From assembly GCA_013815535.1 (NCBI GenBank), contig JACDGC010000101.1, forward strand, positions 1 through 9,493: a DNA stretch of 9,493 bases. Reading direction: 5' to 3'. This DNA comes from Ktedonobacterales bacterium (GTDB lineage: Bacteria > Chloroflexota > Ktedonobacteria > Ktedonobacterales > JACDGC01). The notes beneath the pieces were generated by a model. The model did no database searches and was not told the origin of the DNA. It worked only from the letters and a program-made list of their open reading frames with translations. Position numbers and translations under genes: made by a program. Below, one piece after another: positions 1 to 5,083 of this stretch (position 1 is the first letter of the stretch; the number at the start of each line of letters is the position of its first letter).

Positions 1-349
1 ATACTCGGTGTCCCTTTCGTTGCGGTTGCTGTATCTTTTGACGTTGCAAGGTTTGCAGTTGGCGTTGCCAGGGGGCGAGAGTGCCCGCACTGGCACGACG
101 AGCCGCAGCGCAGACGCGGCAGAGGCAATGCCCCCACCATGCCCGCTCTTCTTCTGGGGGTAATGGTTCATCGGGAGCATCACGCCGCCAACGCGCGACA
201 CGGGCCGCGATCCGGTCGCTCATCGTCAAGGCGTGGTCATGGGTCGCCAGGGACAGGAACGCCGCATCGACGCCCGGATGATCCCGCGCCCGATAGACCC
301 GTTCTAAATGGTCGTAGAGGGCCAGCCATTCAGTGATACTAGGCGTCAT
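1..349 (-). CDS. Hypothetical protein with HCxCxxC motif, partial (3' end outside window)
   Basis: The frame is open from an ATG at 349 to the window edge (116 codons, no stop), so the C-terminus is missing. I do not recognise the protein. The first 60 residues look helical and amphipathic (start MTPSITEWLALYDHL). An acidic proline patch at about 59-69 precedes a Trp pair and a compact Cys/His cluster, H74-C75-x-C77-xx-C80, which could bind a metal. The visible end is rich in Gln, Lys and Arg. The start is supported by overlap with the stop of the upstream gene: the ATG lies inside its last codons (GATGACGCCTAG), an 11-nt overlap typical of translational coupling. A GAGGGGG stretch lies about 11 nt upstream. 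It is the last visible gene of a minus-strand array of small Cys-motif genes. Function is unknown; a metal-binding or nucleic-acid-associated role is only a guess. Confidence 0.6.
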   Translation of the reverse strand, partial: MTPSITEWLALYDHLERVYRARDHPGVDAAFLSLATHDHALTMSDRIAARVARWRRDAPDEPLPPEEERAWWGHCLCRVCAAARRASAGTLAPWQRQLQTLQRQKIQQPQRKGHRV

Positions 350-560
350 CAAGGGGCACCCCCTCGCGTTCGGCACGGCTGAGCGCCTCACAATAGGTGA
401 TGTTCGCTCGCTCATAGGCCGCTTGTAAGTCGGCGAGGACCATGGGGGGCGCTTTGCGGCGTTCGGCCACCACCCATTCTTGGAAGAGCCGTTCCACGTT
501 GTTGCGCACCGCTTTGAGCACCGGAGGCGTCAGAACATGCGGGAGCTTGATATTAGCCAT
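339..560 (-). CDS. Small helical hypothetical protein (73 aa)
   Basis: A 73-residue protein beginning MANIKLPHVLTPPVLKAV and ending in VPLDDA. It is predicted almost wholly alpha-helical with mixed charge, has one Cys, and has no signal peptide or membrane segment. I do not recognise a family. I choose the ATG at 560; a TTG codon directly before it could also serve. The start lies inside the end of the upstream gene, whose TAA is at 553-555, giving an 8-nt overlap. No strong Shine-Dalgarno is visible, so translation is probably coupled to that gene. Its own stop overlaps the next gene's ATG at 349. The double overlap argues that it is genuine despite its size and belongs to the same transcript. 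A role as a small structural or regulatory partner of the flanking Cys-motif proteins is possible but unproven. Confidence 0.6.
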   Translation of the reverse strand: MANIKLPHVLTPPVLKAVRNNVERLFQEWVVAERRKAPPMVLADLQAAYERANITYCEALSRAEREGVPLDDA

Positions 561-1089
561 CAATCACCCGCCCGCCATGCGCCCCACAGAGCGACTGAGG
601 CAACCGCGCCAAAATGGCATCCTCCCACCAATCGGGCTGACAGGTGGGGCAAATTCCCGCCAGCCAGCAGGTTTGACAGACCAGCCAACCAGGGGCGAAA
701 TCGCTCCATTCATGCGGCTCCTGGTCAGCAGCGAAGAGCGACCCATCGGGCGGAGCAGGCGGCATGTCCGGGGGCAGCAGCCAGTGGTCAACACCCCAAC
801 CGACGCCATGCGACCACACGGTATGAATAATCTGCTGCAACGGTGCGGGCAGCGTCCCGGTCAGCGTGCGAATCTGCTCCGGGGGGACGTAGCGGGCCGC
901 CGCATGGGGGAAATGCTGGGGGGAGCCGGTGGCCGCACGAAAGCGCGCCATGAAGGCCAACCACGAACACGCCCCCGCCGCTGCCTGCGATGCCGAGGTG
1001 AACTGTTTGGCGCGGGATTGTCCGGCGCGCCGTTGATGCTGCTGGTCGGCGTTCCACTGGCGGCACCGCTCAGCGCGATCAATAGCCAC
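553..1089 (-). CDS. Hypothetical protein with C-terminal zinc-ribbon-like Cys cluster (178 aa)
   Basis: Not recognised by family. The GTG at 1089 is chosen as start because AGGAGGG (1098-1104) sits 8 nt upstream. The frame stays open further upstream, but with no comparable ribosome site, and the extra residues are low-quality Arg/Pro-rich sequence. From the GTG the protein begins with an Ala/Gln/Arg-rich helical part (AIDRAERCRQWNADQ). It continues through a middle region rich in Trp, Pro and Gly (QQIIHTVWSHGVGWGVDHW) and ends with LVCQTCWLAGICPTCQ plus a further Cys in SLCGAHGG. The pattern CxxC-x5-CxxC followed by a Cys and a His looks like a structural zinc site. The start overlaps the small upstream ORF by 11 nt, and the end overlaps the next gene by 8 nt. 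A long plus-strand ORF over the same DNA is judged a shadow. Confidence 0.6.
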   Translation of the reverse strand: MAIDRAERCRQWNADQQHQRRAGQSRAKQFTSASQAAAGACSWLAFMARFRAATGSPQHFPHAAARYVPPEQIRTLTGTLPAPLQQIIHTVWSHGVGWGVDHWLLPPDMPPAPPDGSLFAADQEPHEWSDFAPGWLVCQTCWLAGICPTCQPDWWEDAILARLPQSLCGAHGGRVIDG

Positions 1090-1255
1090 GGCGTTTGCCC
1101 TCCTGACGTTGCGGTGGAAGTGCCGCCGTTGGAGCGGCAGCGGGATACATGGGCAACAGCGGAGCCGGATACGGGCGGACCCGTTGGGAGCCATACACGT
1201 GGCGAGCAATGGACGAAAGACGCGCCGACTTGCGGCACTTGGACGATGAGGGCAT
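1079..1255 (-). CDS. Possible small Pro-rich protein (58 aa), doubtful
   Basis: A short frame from ATG 1255 to TGA 1079. The N-terminal half is basic with one Cys (MPSSSKCRKSARLSS); the second half is Pro/Ala-rich (PYPAPLLPMYPAAAP) and ends in a basic tail. An AAAGGA sequence lies about 10 nt upstream of the ATG. The frame ends 11 nt inside the next gene, whose Shine-Dalgarno and GTG are therefore embedded in it, as at the other junctions of this array. That arrangement, and its filling of the gap between two better-supported genes, are the only arguments for it. No family is recognised, and other frames are also open here, so chance is a real alternative. Confidence 0.35.
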   Translation of the reverse strand: MPSSSKCRKSARLSSIARHVYGSQRVRPYPAPLLPMYPAAAPTAALPPQRQEGKRRGY

Positions 1256-1334
1256 GCAAGCGATCCTTTCGAGCAATAGAACGCCCCTTGGCGGACCATC
1301 CACCAAAGGGCAAAAAATGAATTAAGGGAAAGGT

Positions 1335-1637
1335 TTAGAAAGGGAATTGCGGGAGTGATAAAGGCATCGCGCAGTTGGGGCAGACCCATGCCAAGGTGCC
1401 ATACACGAGCAATCGCCCGGCTTGACTGGCGGTCACCGCTTCTTGGACGGCGCAGTCGTGGTTGAAGCAATAGCCCACCAAATCATCCGCTTGAAAGGCT
1501 TGCAAAGCCGCGACTGCCTCCCCCGATAAGCCAAAGGCACACTCAAAATAATTGCCGAGTGTTACCCACAGTCGCACGGTGCCATCATCCTGCTTTCGTG
1601 CCAGTACATGCTTCGCAATAGGAACAACCAAATCCAT
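1335..1637 (-). CDS. Hypothetical protein with two Cys pairs (100 aa)
   Basis: A 100-residue protein starting MDLVVPIAKHVLARKQ. The start is decided by the ribosome site: AAGGAG lies 7 nt before the ATG at 1637, whereas the in-frame ATG two codons earlier would be only 1 nt from it. The N-terminal half looks beta-rich (DGTVRLWVTLGNYFECAF) and is followed by a helix (GEAVAALQAFQADDLVG). Cys residues come as C57-x4-C62 (GYCFNHDCAV) and C86-xx-C89 (WVCPNCAMPL), a spacing compatible with a zinc ribbon or knuckle. It is the first gene of the minus-strand array, downstream of an intrinsic terminator that ends the previous transcript, so it should have its own promoter between about 1640 and 1735. 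I could not identify a convincing one. No family recognised; possibly DNA- or RNA-associated. Confidence 0.6.
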   Translation of the reverse strand: MDLVVPIAKHVLARKQDDGTVRLWVTLGNYFECAFGLSGEAVAALQAFQADDLVGYCFNHDCAVQEAVTASQAGRLLVYGTLAWVCPNCAMPLSLPQFPF

Positions 1638-1736
1638 ACCCATACTCCTTTGCGAGAGAAGATGCAGCCCTGCGCCACATCGGGCGAGTGGGAAGGGAAG
1701 TCGAACCCTCACCCGAAGCACCATGCCACCCGCAAC

Positions 1737-1764
1737 AAAAAAGCTCACATGAAAGCATGTGAGC
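1737..1764 (-). terminator. Intrinsic terminator of the C2H2-like gene
   Basis: A perfect 9-bp stem, GCTCACATG (1743-1751) with CATGTGAGC (1756-1764), has a 4-nt loop. On the minus strand it is followed directly by six T residues (A-tract 1737-1742 on plus). It lies 25 nt beyond the stop of the 1789-2175 gene, exactly where a rho-independent terminator for that gene belongs. Read on the plus strand the stem has no T tract, so it is one-directional. Confidence 0.8.
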
Positions 1765-1788
1765 GAGAACCAACGACCGAGATACGCA

Positions 1789-2175
1789 TTACCAACCCGC
1801 TGAAATATTACGGATAGCTTGTTCTGCCGTAGGGTCAGGATGCAGGCCAGCGAGCCGATAGTCAGCCATCATCGCCACAGACGAGGCTTTACCCACTATT
1901 CCCCTCCCCGCAGCCGTTGGCAAGGGACGTTGACTCAGCGCGGTATGCGTGCTCACCACATGTGCAAGCATCACCGGAAGTTTATGAACATCATCATACG
2001 AGCATCCGGTGAAACCACAGAACCAGTTATTTTCTCCATTTACTTTGGAATAAGTGATATCCCCAATCCATTGACCTTGAGCAATCAAAGAATATTTCCC
2101 CGACGAACCAGTAACCTCCCTCTTTTCCACCTCGATACCTTGCACAATATGACGACACACTGGCTTAGCTTTCAT
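1789..2175 (-). CDS. Hypothetical protein with C2H2-like Cys/His set (128 aa)
   Basis: Starts MKAKPVCRHIVQGIEVEK. The ATG at 2175 is preferred over an upstream in-frame ATG (2229) because AAGAGGG lies 8 nt before it. The N-terminal part looks beta-stranded (KYSLIAQGQWIGDITYSK). The central segment, WFCGFTGC then HVVSTH, gives C53-x4-C58-x13-H72-x4-H77 with hydrophobic residues between. This is the layout of a C2H2 zinc finger, slightly longer than the classical form. The C-terminal 45 residues are Ala/Gly-rich with a final amphipathic helix. It is transcribed from an extended -10 promoter (2287-2315) that faces the RHH gene on the other strand and is overlaid by operator-like repeats. It ends at a clear terminator, so it is probably monocistronic. 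It could be a DNA-binding partner or a target of the neighbouring repressor. No known family recognised. Confidence 0.65.
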   Translation of the reverse strand: MKAKPVCRHIVQGIEVEKREVTGSSGKYSLIAQGQWIGDITYSKVNGENNWFCGFTGCSYDDVHKLPVMLAHVVSTHTALSQRPLPTAAGRGIVGKASSVAMMADYRLAGLHPDPTAEQAIRNISAGW

Positions 2176-2286
2176 ACACGAATCCCTCTTTTCGTGGTAC
2201 CTCAATGACGACTCATTCGAGGCGGGCATCCAATCAACACCGTTTGTCGTGGCTCCAGAGATGCCCTATTCAGTTGTCGTATTGAT

Positions 2287-2315
2287 ATATTAGCATCCAG
2301 ATATCTGAAAGTCAA
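2287..2315 (-). promoter_or_regulatory. Extended -10 promoter for the C2H2-like gene
   Basis: On the minus strand: TTGACT (2310-2315), a 17-nt spacer, then TGC-TAATAT (-10 at 2287-2292), an extended -10 arrangement. Both boxes are close to sigma70 consensus. The leader to the ATG at 2175 would be roughly 105 nt. The spacer and -35 lie inside the inverted repeat at 2295-2326, so a bound protein would block polymerase. Confidence 0.6.
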
Positions 2316-2340
2316 TATATCTGGATATCAATATAACTGG
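2295..2340. promoter_or_regulatory. Operator-like repeat cluster between divergent genes
   Basis: ATCCAGATAT (2295-2304) and ATATCTGGAT (2317-2326) form a perfect 10-bp inverted repeat with a 12-nt spacer. TCAATATATCTGG (2312-2324) recurs as TCAATATAACTGG (2328-2340) with one mismatch, 16 bp apart. CAGATATCTG inside the left arm is itself palindromic. The cluster covers the -35 and spacer of the minus promoter and ends about 15 bp before the plus -10 box. It is a plausible binding site for the adjacent ribbon-helix-helix protein; such proteins often bind tandem half-sites and repress their own genes. The XRE protein is an alternative ligand. Confidence 0.6.
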
Positions 2341-2354
2341 GACTCGGGACATTG

Positions 2355-2363
2355 TGATATACT
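2355..2363 (+). promoter_or_regulatory. Extended -10 promoter element for the RHH gene
   Basis: TGA-TATACT, with the -10 hexamer at 2358-2363, is preceded by the TG of an extended -10. No good -35 is visible at the right distance, where the last operator repeat lies instead. The leader would be about 25 nt, with AAGAGG (2381-2386) 7 nt before the ATG at 2394. Confidence 0.45.
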
Positions 2364-2393
2364 TAGTTCATCAACAAGTAAAGAGGCCCCAAC

Positions 2394-2603
2394 ATGGCGA
2401 GGAACAAGCCAAATAAAGATGAAGTACAAACAACCTTGCGCATCAATCCGGATCTCCATCTTTGGCTCAAACACTATGCTTTGGACCACAAAACGACCTA
2501 TGCGGGCATCATTCAAGATGTGGTTTTTACTTGGGCGAAAGAGCATGGTTTTGAACCTCCAACTGTTGTCGAAACCTCTCATCCAAAGGATAACGCAGAA
2601 TGA
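2394..2603 (+). CDS. Ribbon-helix-helix (Arc/CopG-like) DNA-binding protein (69 aa)
   Basis: The sequence fits the RHH fold: a basic N-terminus, then a short beta strand VQTTLRINP that would pair in the dimer to contact the major groove. Helix A is about residues 19-33 (PDLHLWLKHYALDH), then a turn KTT, then helix B at about 36-50 (YAGIIQDVVFTWAKEHG). The last 15 residues are an acidic, probably disordered tail. AAGAGG lies 7 nt before the ATG. In plasmids and mobile elements such proteins serve as copy-control or partition regulators or as antitoxins; no toxin-like partner overlaps this gene. It lies head to head with the C2H2-like gene across a repeat-rich control region and is followed after 93 nt by the XRE-TPR gene in the same direction. 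Auto-repression plus repression of the divergent gene is the simplest reading. Confidence 0.75.
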   Translation: MARNKPNKDEVQTTLRINPDLHLWLKHYALDHKTTYAGIIQDVVFTWAKEHGFEPPTVVETSHPKDNAE

Positions 2604-2616
2604 GGAGCAGCTAAAC

Positions 2617-2676
2617 AGCCCTAAAGGGGGCTAAAATTCACGATTTATAAACCAAACATGCCCCCCTATTGGGGGC
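2617..2676 (+). promoter_or_regulatory. Two hairpins with exchangeable arms before the XRE gene
   Basis: Hairpin 1: AGCCC (2617-2621) with GGGCT (2628-2632). Hairpin 2: GCCCCC (2660-2665) with GGGGGC (2671-2676), loop CTATT. GGGGGC also occurs at 2626-2631, so it could pair with 2660-2665 instead and free the second arm. Hairpin 2 ends 8 nt before the ribosome site of the XRE gene. Neither is followed by a T tract, so neither is a standard terminator. They could tune read-through or translation. CTAAA also recurs exactly every 10 bp at 2611, 2621 and 2631. Confidence 0.35.
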
Positions 2677-2696
2677 TATGAAAAAGGAAGAGAGCA

Positions 2697-3860
2697 GTGG
2701 AAGAGAATTCCCACCATCACGGACAAGTAATCAAACGCTATCGAGAAAAGATGGGATGGACGCGCCCTCAACTTGGAGAGAAATGGACACCTAACGAGGT
2801 AAGCTGGAAATATATTGCAAAAATCGAATCAGGTGAAAAGCATATCACTGATTCAAGTAAATTAAGAGAGATAAGCGAACTACTTGATATCCCCCTCTGG
2901 GAATTCGGGCTCTCAGAATACAACCCATTTAACATAACCGATCCATCACAAAGCACACACTTATACTCAGAAAATCTCGAAGTTGTTACCTATCTTGTTG
3001 AACAAACATGGTACCTTAGAAAAGTCGCTCCCATGCCTGAAGTCGAGAAAAGCGTAAAACGGTTACAAGATATGTTCAAGTTTTATCAGACCCATGCTCC
3101 ACCACCATTAAAACTTGAAAGAGAGTATTTAAGACTTTTTGCTCAAGTCCATCGGCTCGCTGCCATTATTGATGTAGAAAACCAGCGATATCCTTTAGCA
3201 ATCAGGCATTTTGAAAACATGCTAAAAATAGGGCAAGGCATCGAAGATCCCACTACCATAGCGCTTGCCTTCATGGGATTAGGAACTGAATACGAAAGAA
3301 TGGGAAAACAACAAGAAGCCGTTGATTATCTTGAACTGGCGAGAGATCAAACATTCCAAACCGAACGATCGGTAGCTTGTCTAGTAAATTCATACCTCGC
3401 AAGAGCCTACGCAAGCAACCACGAAAGTCAGCGATTTCTAAGAGCAATTGATACTGCTCAAGCTATCGCTGATAGCCTAGGAGAAAGATTCGGAAGCGCT
3501 AAAGATTTTGCTTACTATACCATGAGTGGTGTGCTTGCTGAAAGAAGCTATGGATATCTTGAATTAGGAGAAGCACAAAAATCCCTAGAAATGAGAGGCG
3601 AAATCACAAAAAGTATTCATATCAATGAAAACACCTGGCTACACGCATGGATACCGCTCGACTGGGCACGAGCATATTTCATGACTGGAGAAATCGAAGA
3701 AAGCATTCTAGAAACCAGAGAGTTTTATTTAAGAGCAAAATTATTGCAATCCCCTCACACATTCTCAAGAGCAGAAGCCATGCTCAAAGCCATTGAACAA
3801 GCAGGTTATGAAGACGTTAGCGCAGTCAAAGACTTTTCAGACGAAATGGAAGACGAATAA
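2697..3860 (+). CDS. XRE-family transcriptional regulator with TPR domain (387 aa)
   Basis: The N-terminal 75 residues form a Cro/C1-type helix-turn-helix: GQVIKRYREKMGWTRPQLG, then a recognition-helix region with YIAKIESGEKH, then LREISELLDIPLWEFGL. The remaining ~310 residues are helical pairs of the TPR type, for example LAFMGLGTEYERMGKQQEAVDYLELA (residues about 184-210) and later copies ending in a Glu/Asp-rich tail. The start is GTG 2697, supported by AAGGAAG about 7 nt upstream; the nearby ATG at 2678 is out of frame. Size and architecture match the broad XRE-TPR class, which includes the peptide-responsive RRNPP regulators, but I see no propeptide gene next to it. The gene uses A/T-ending codons (many AAA, GAA, ATA) unlike the GC-rich genes on either side, a sign of separate origin. 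It probably binds DNA and senses a ligand or partner through the TPR part; its target may be the repeats at 2295-2340. Confidence 0.85.
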   Translation: MEENSHHHGQVIKRYREKMGWTRPQLGEKWTPNEVSWKYIAKIESGEKHITDSSKLREISELLDIPLWEFGLSEYNPFNITDPSQSTHLYSENLEVVTYLVEQTWYLRKVAPMPEVEKSVKRLQDMFKFYQTHAPPPLKLEREYLRLFAQVHRLAAIIDVENQRYPLAIRHFENMLKIGQGIEDPTTIALAFMGLGTEYERMGKQQEAVDYLELARDQTFQTERSVACLVNSYLARAYASNHESQRFLRAIDTAQAIADSLGERFGSAKDFAYYTMSGVLAERSYGYLELGEAQKSLEMRGEITKSIHINENTWLHAWIPLDWARAYFMTGEIEESILETREFYLRAKLLQSPHTFSRAEAMLKAIEQAGYEDVSAVKDFSDEMEDE

Positions 3861-3900
3861 GAATAGAGAGTTGAAACAAAATAACATCCTCGACACGAGT

Positions 3901-3917
3901 GCATGCCTATGGTATGC
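3901..3917 (+). other. Short hairpin between XRE and coiled-coil genes
   Basis: GCATGCC and GGTATGC pair with a 3-nt loop (7 bp, one G-U), followed by TCTTTGT. It could be a weak terminator after the XRE-TPR gene or a leader structure of the next gene, whose ribosome site begins 12 nt later. The T tract is poor. Confidence 0.3.
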
Positions 3918-3943
3918 TCTTTGTAATGAAAGGAGCGCAATGT

Positions 3944-4369
3944 ATGGCAACTCCTCAACCCCAACCACAGCCACAACAACCTCTCTTTGCTGCTGATCTG
4001 AATACCTTTCTAGAGCGGCACTTTGTTCGCGTCACCTCCTATTTTGATGATCGCTTTCGTGGAAACGATGCTCGCATGGATGGCATCCTCGCTCAAATGA
4101 AGCTCGACCGCCAAGATTCCCAGGCACGCGATGATGCGCTAGCCACACAAATACGAAATGGTTTCGCCGAAGCATTCACTCGGATAGGTACTCTTGAAAC
4201 GACCATGAAAACGGTTATTGACCTGCAACGTGAAATGCTGAACGCCATACAAAGCATCCAGCAAGAAGTGCGCGCAGGTTTTACCAACCTGGATGAAAAA
4301 GTCAATGAGATCACTATGCGCGTTGTCAAGCTCGAAGGCGGCTTACCACCAAATGAACCAACTCCCTAG
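3944..4369 (+). CDS. Coiled-coil hypothetical protein (141 aa)
   Basis: The ATG at 3944 is chosen because AAAGGAG (3929-3935) lies 8 nt upstream; frames starting earlier would include untranslated leader. The N-terminus is a Pro/Gln repeat (MATPQPQPQPQQP). After it comes one long helical stretch with heptad-like hydrophobic spacing from about residue 18 to 130 (TFLERHFVRVTSYFDDRF, then TRIGTLETTMKTVIDLQ, then GFTNLDEKVNEITMRVV). It ends in a Pro-rich tail. There are no Cys residues, no signal peptide and no membrane segment. The second half resembles the repeated 'LDEKV..I...V..LE' helices found in many bacterial coiled-coil and phage-tail-associated small proteins, but I cannot name a family. 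It lies 83 nt after the XRE-TPR gene on the same strand and may be co-transcribed with it. It could act as a homo-oligomeric scaffold or partner; function unknown. Confidence 0.65.
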   Translation: MATPQPQPQPQQPLFAADLNTFLERHFVRVTSYFDDRFRGNDARMDGILAQMKLDRQDSQARDDALATQIRNGFAEAFTRIGTLETTMKTVIDLQREMLNAIQSIQQEVRAGFTNLDEKVNEITMRVVKLEGGLPPNEPTP

Positions 4370-4734
4370 CAAGCACACAACTCACAAAAAGTAGTGCAGT
4401 TCGTAGTGCAGAGCCAAAAGTTACGCAGCGACAACCGCCGACAAAGAACCGTCACCACGCCAGGAAACATCTGCATCTATCGACACCCAACCTTACCCAC
4501 CGACACATACATTTCGTCTGCAAAACCTCTGCCTAGTGACGACAATTTTGACGACAGATGGGGTGCAGAAAGGTGCATTTCAGTGTGTATATCAGCCCTA
4601 AAAAGTCGTCACTTTCCAAGGCTGATGCAGATGCGTGCAGCTCGATGCAGTCAAAAACTCAGATATTATGCATCAACGCTGCAAGAATCTTTCAACCATA
4701 CAAAGCCACACCATCCTTAACAAACCGCGTTGTC
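4370..4734. other. Gene-poor stretch with short repeats
   Basis: No credible gene. Frames open on the plus strand lack ribosome sites and have unconvincing compositions. Direct repeats are present: GTAGTGCAG at 4391-4399 and 4403-4411 (12 bp apart), TGACGACA at 4537-4544 and 4549-4556 (12 bp apart), and GGTGCA at 4562 and 4572. GTGACGAC (4536-4543) is matched in inverse by GTCGTCAC (4605-4612). This might be a boundary region of the A/T-rich block or simply decayed DNA. Confidence 0.4.
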
Positions 4735-4947
4735 CAATGGCGCTGTGAGTGCTGCGGCAACGTCAGGCGCGTCGCGCAAGGCTATGCACGCCCGGCCTCC
4801 CTCCTCCACGAACGCAGCACCAGCACGTTTGATCCCAAGACATATCGTATCCAACCCAATTGGCGTGCCACCGATACCTTGCAGGTCGGCGCGAATTGGC
4901 TCAGTGGGATCTACCTCATCAAGGTATCGGCGCGCAGCACGCTGCCA
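4735..4947 (+). pseudogene. Probable remnant of a DMFase-like (N,N-dimethylformamidase beta-type) domain
   Basis: In one plus frame the translation reads GNVRRVAQGYARP, then TFDPKTYRIQPNW, then TLQVGANWLSGIYLIKV. From memory this resembles the N-terminal beta-sandwich part of N,N-dimethylformamidase beta-subunit-like proteins, where a 'DP-x-T-x-L-x-E-x-NW' segment is followed by 'P-x-x-W-x-SG-x-YL-x-K-L'. The similarity covers only about 65 residues. No plausible start or ribosome site precedes it, and the frame closes at 4980 without the large catalytic region such proteins carry. I read it as a degraded fragment of a once larger extracellular or enzymatic protein. Chance resemblance remains possible. 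Confidence 0.4.
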
Positions 4948-5083
4948 GTTACCCCAGAGATCGTAAGGCCACCTCCCTAGAGGGCGAGCGGCTTTACAAG
5001 CTCTGGGGTAACGTTGCTGGGCACTCGCCAGCGAACTTCATCGCGTGGGAGCCGCAGCAGGCGTGCCTCAATCACCGAACGTC

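Noticed and set aside
442..1320. Long plus-strand open frame (292 codons) over the left gene array
   Set aside because: Arg/Pro/Gly-rich, no recognisable domain, and it opposes several overlapping minus-strand genes that have ribosome sites, coupled starts and Cys motifs.
1685..1725. tRNA-like T-arm on the minus strand (GGGTTCGACTTCCC)
   Set aside because: The loop-closing base is wrong for a T arm, and no acceptor, D or anticodon stem can be formed around it.
2394..3860. RHH plus XRE genes as a toxin-antitoxin pair
   Set aside because: The two genes are 93 nt apart, both look like DNA-binding regulators, and no small toxin-like product (RelE, PIN, HipA) is present.
3861..3925. Possible propeptide gene or leader peptide after the XRE-TPR gene (MPMVCSL, 7 codons)
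   Set aside because: No ribosome site, no secretion signal and too short; it overlaps a hairpin and is probably chance.
4394..4720. Plus-strand open frame of 108 codons
   Set aside because: No ribosome site, no recognisable content, and repeat-laden DNA; most likely noncoding.
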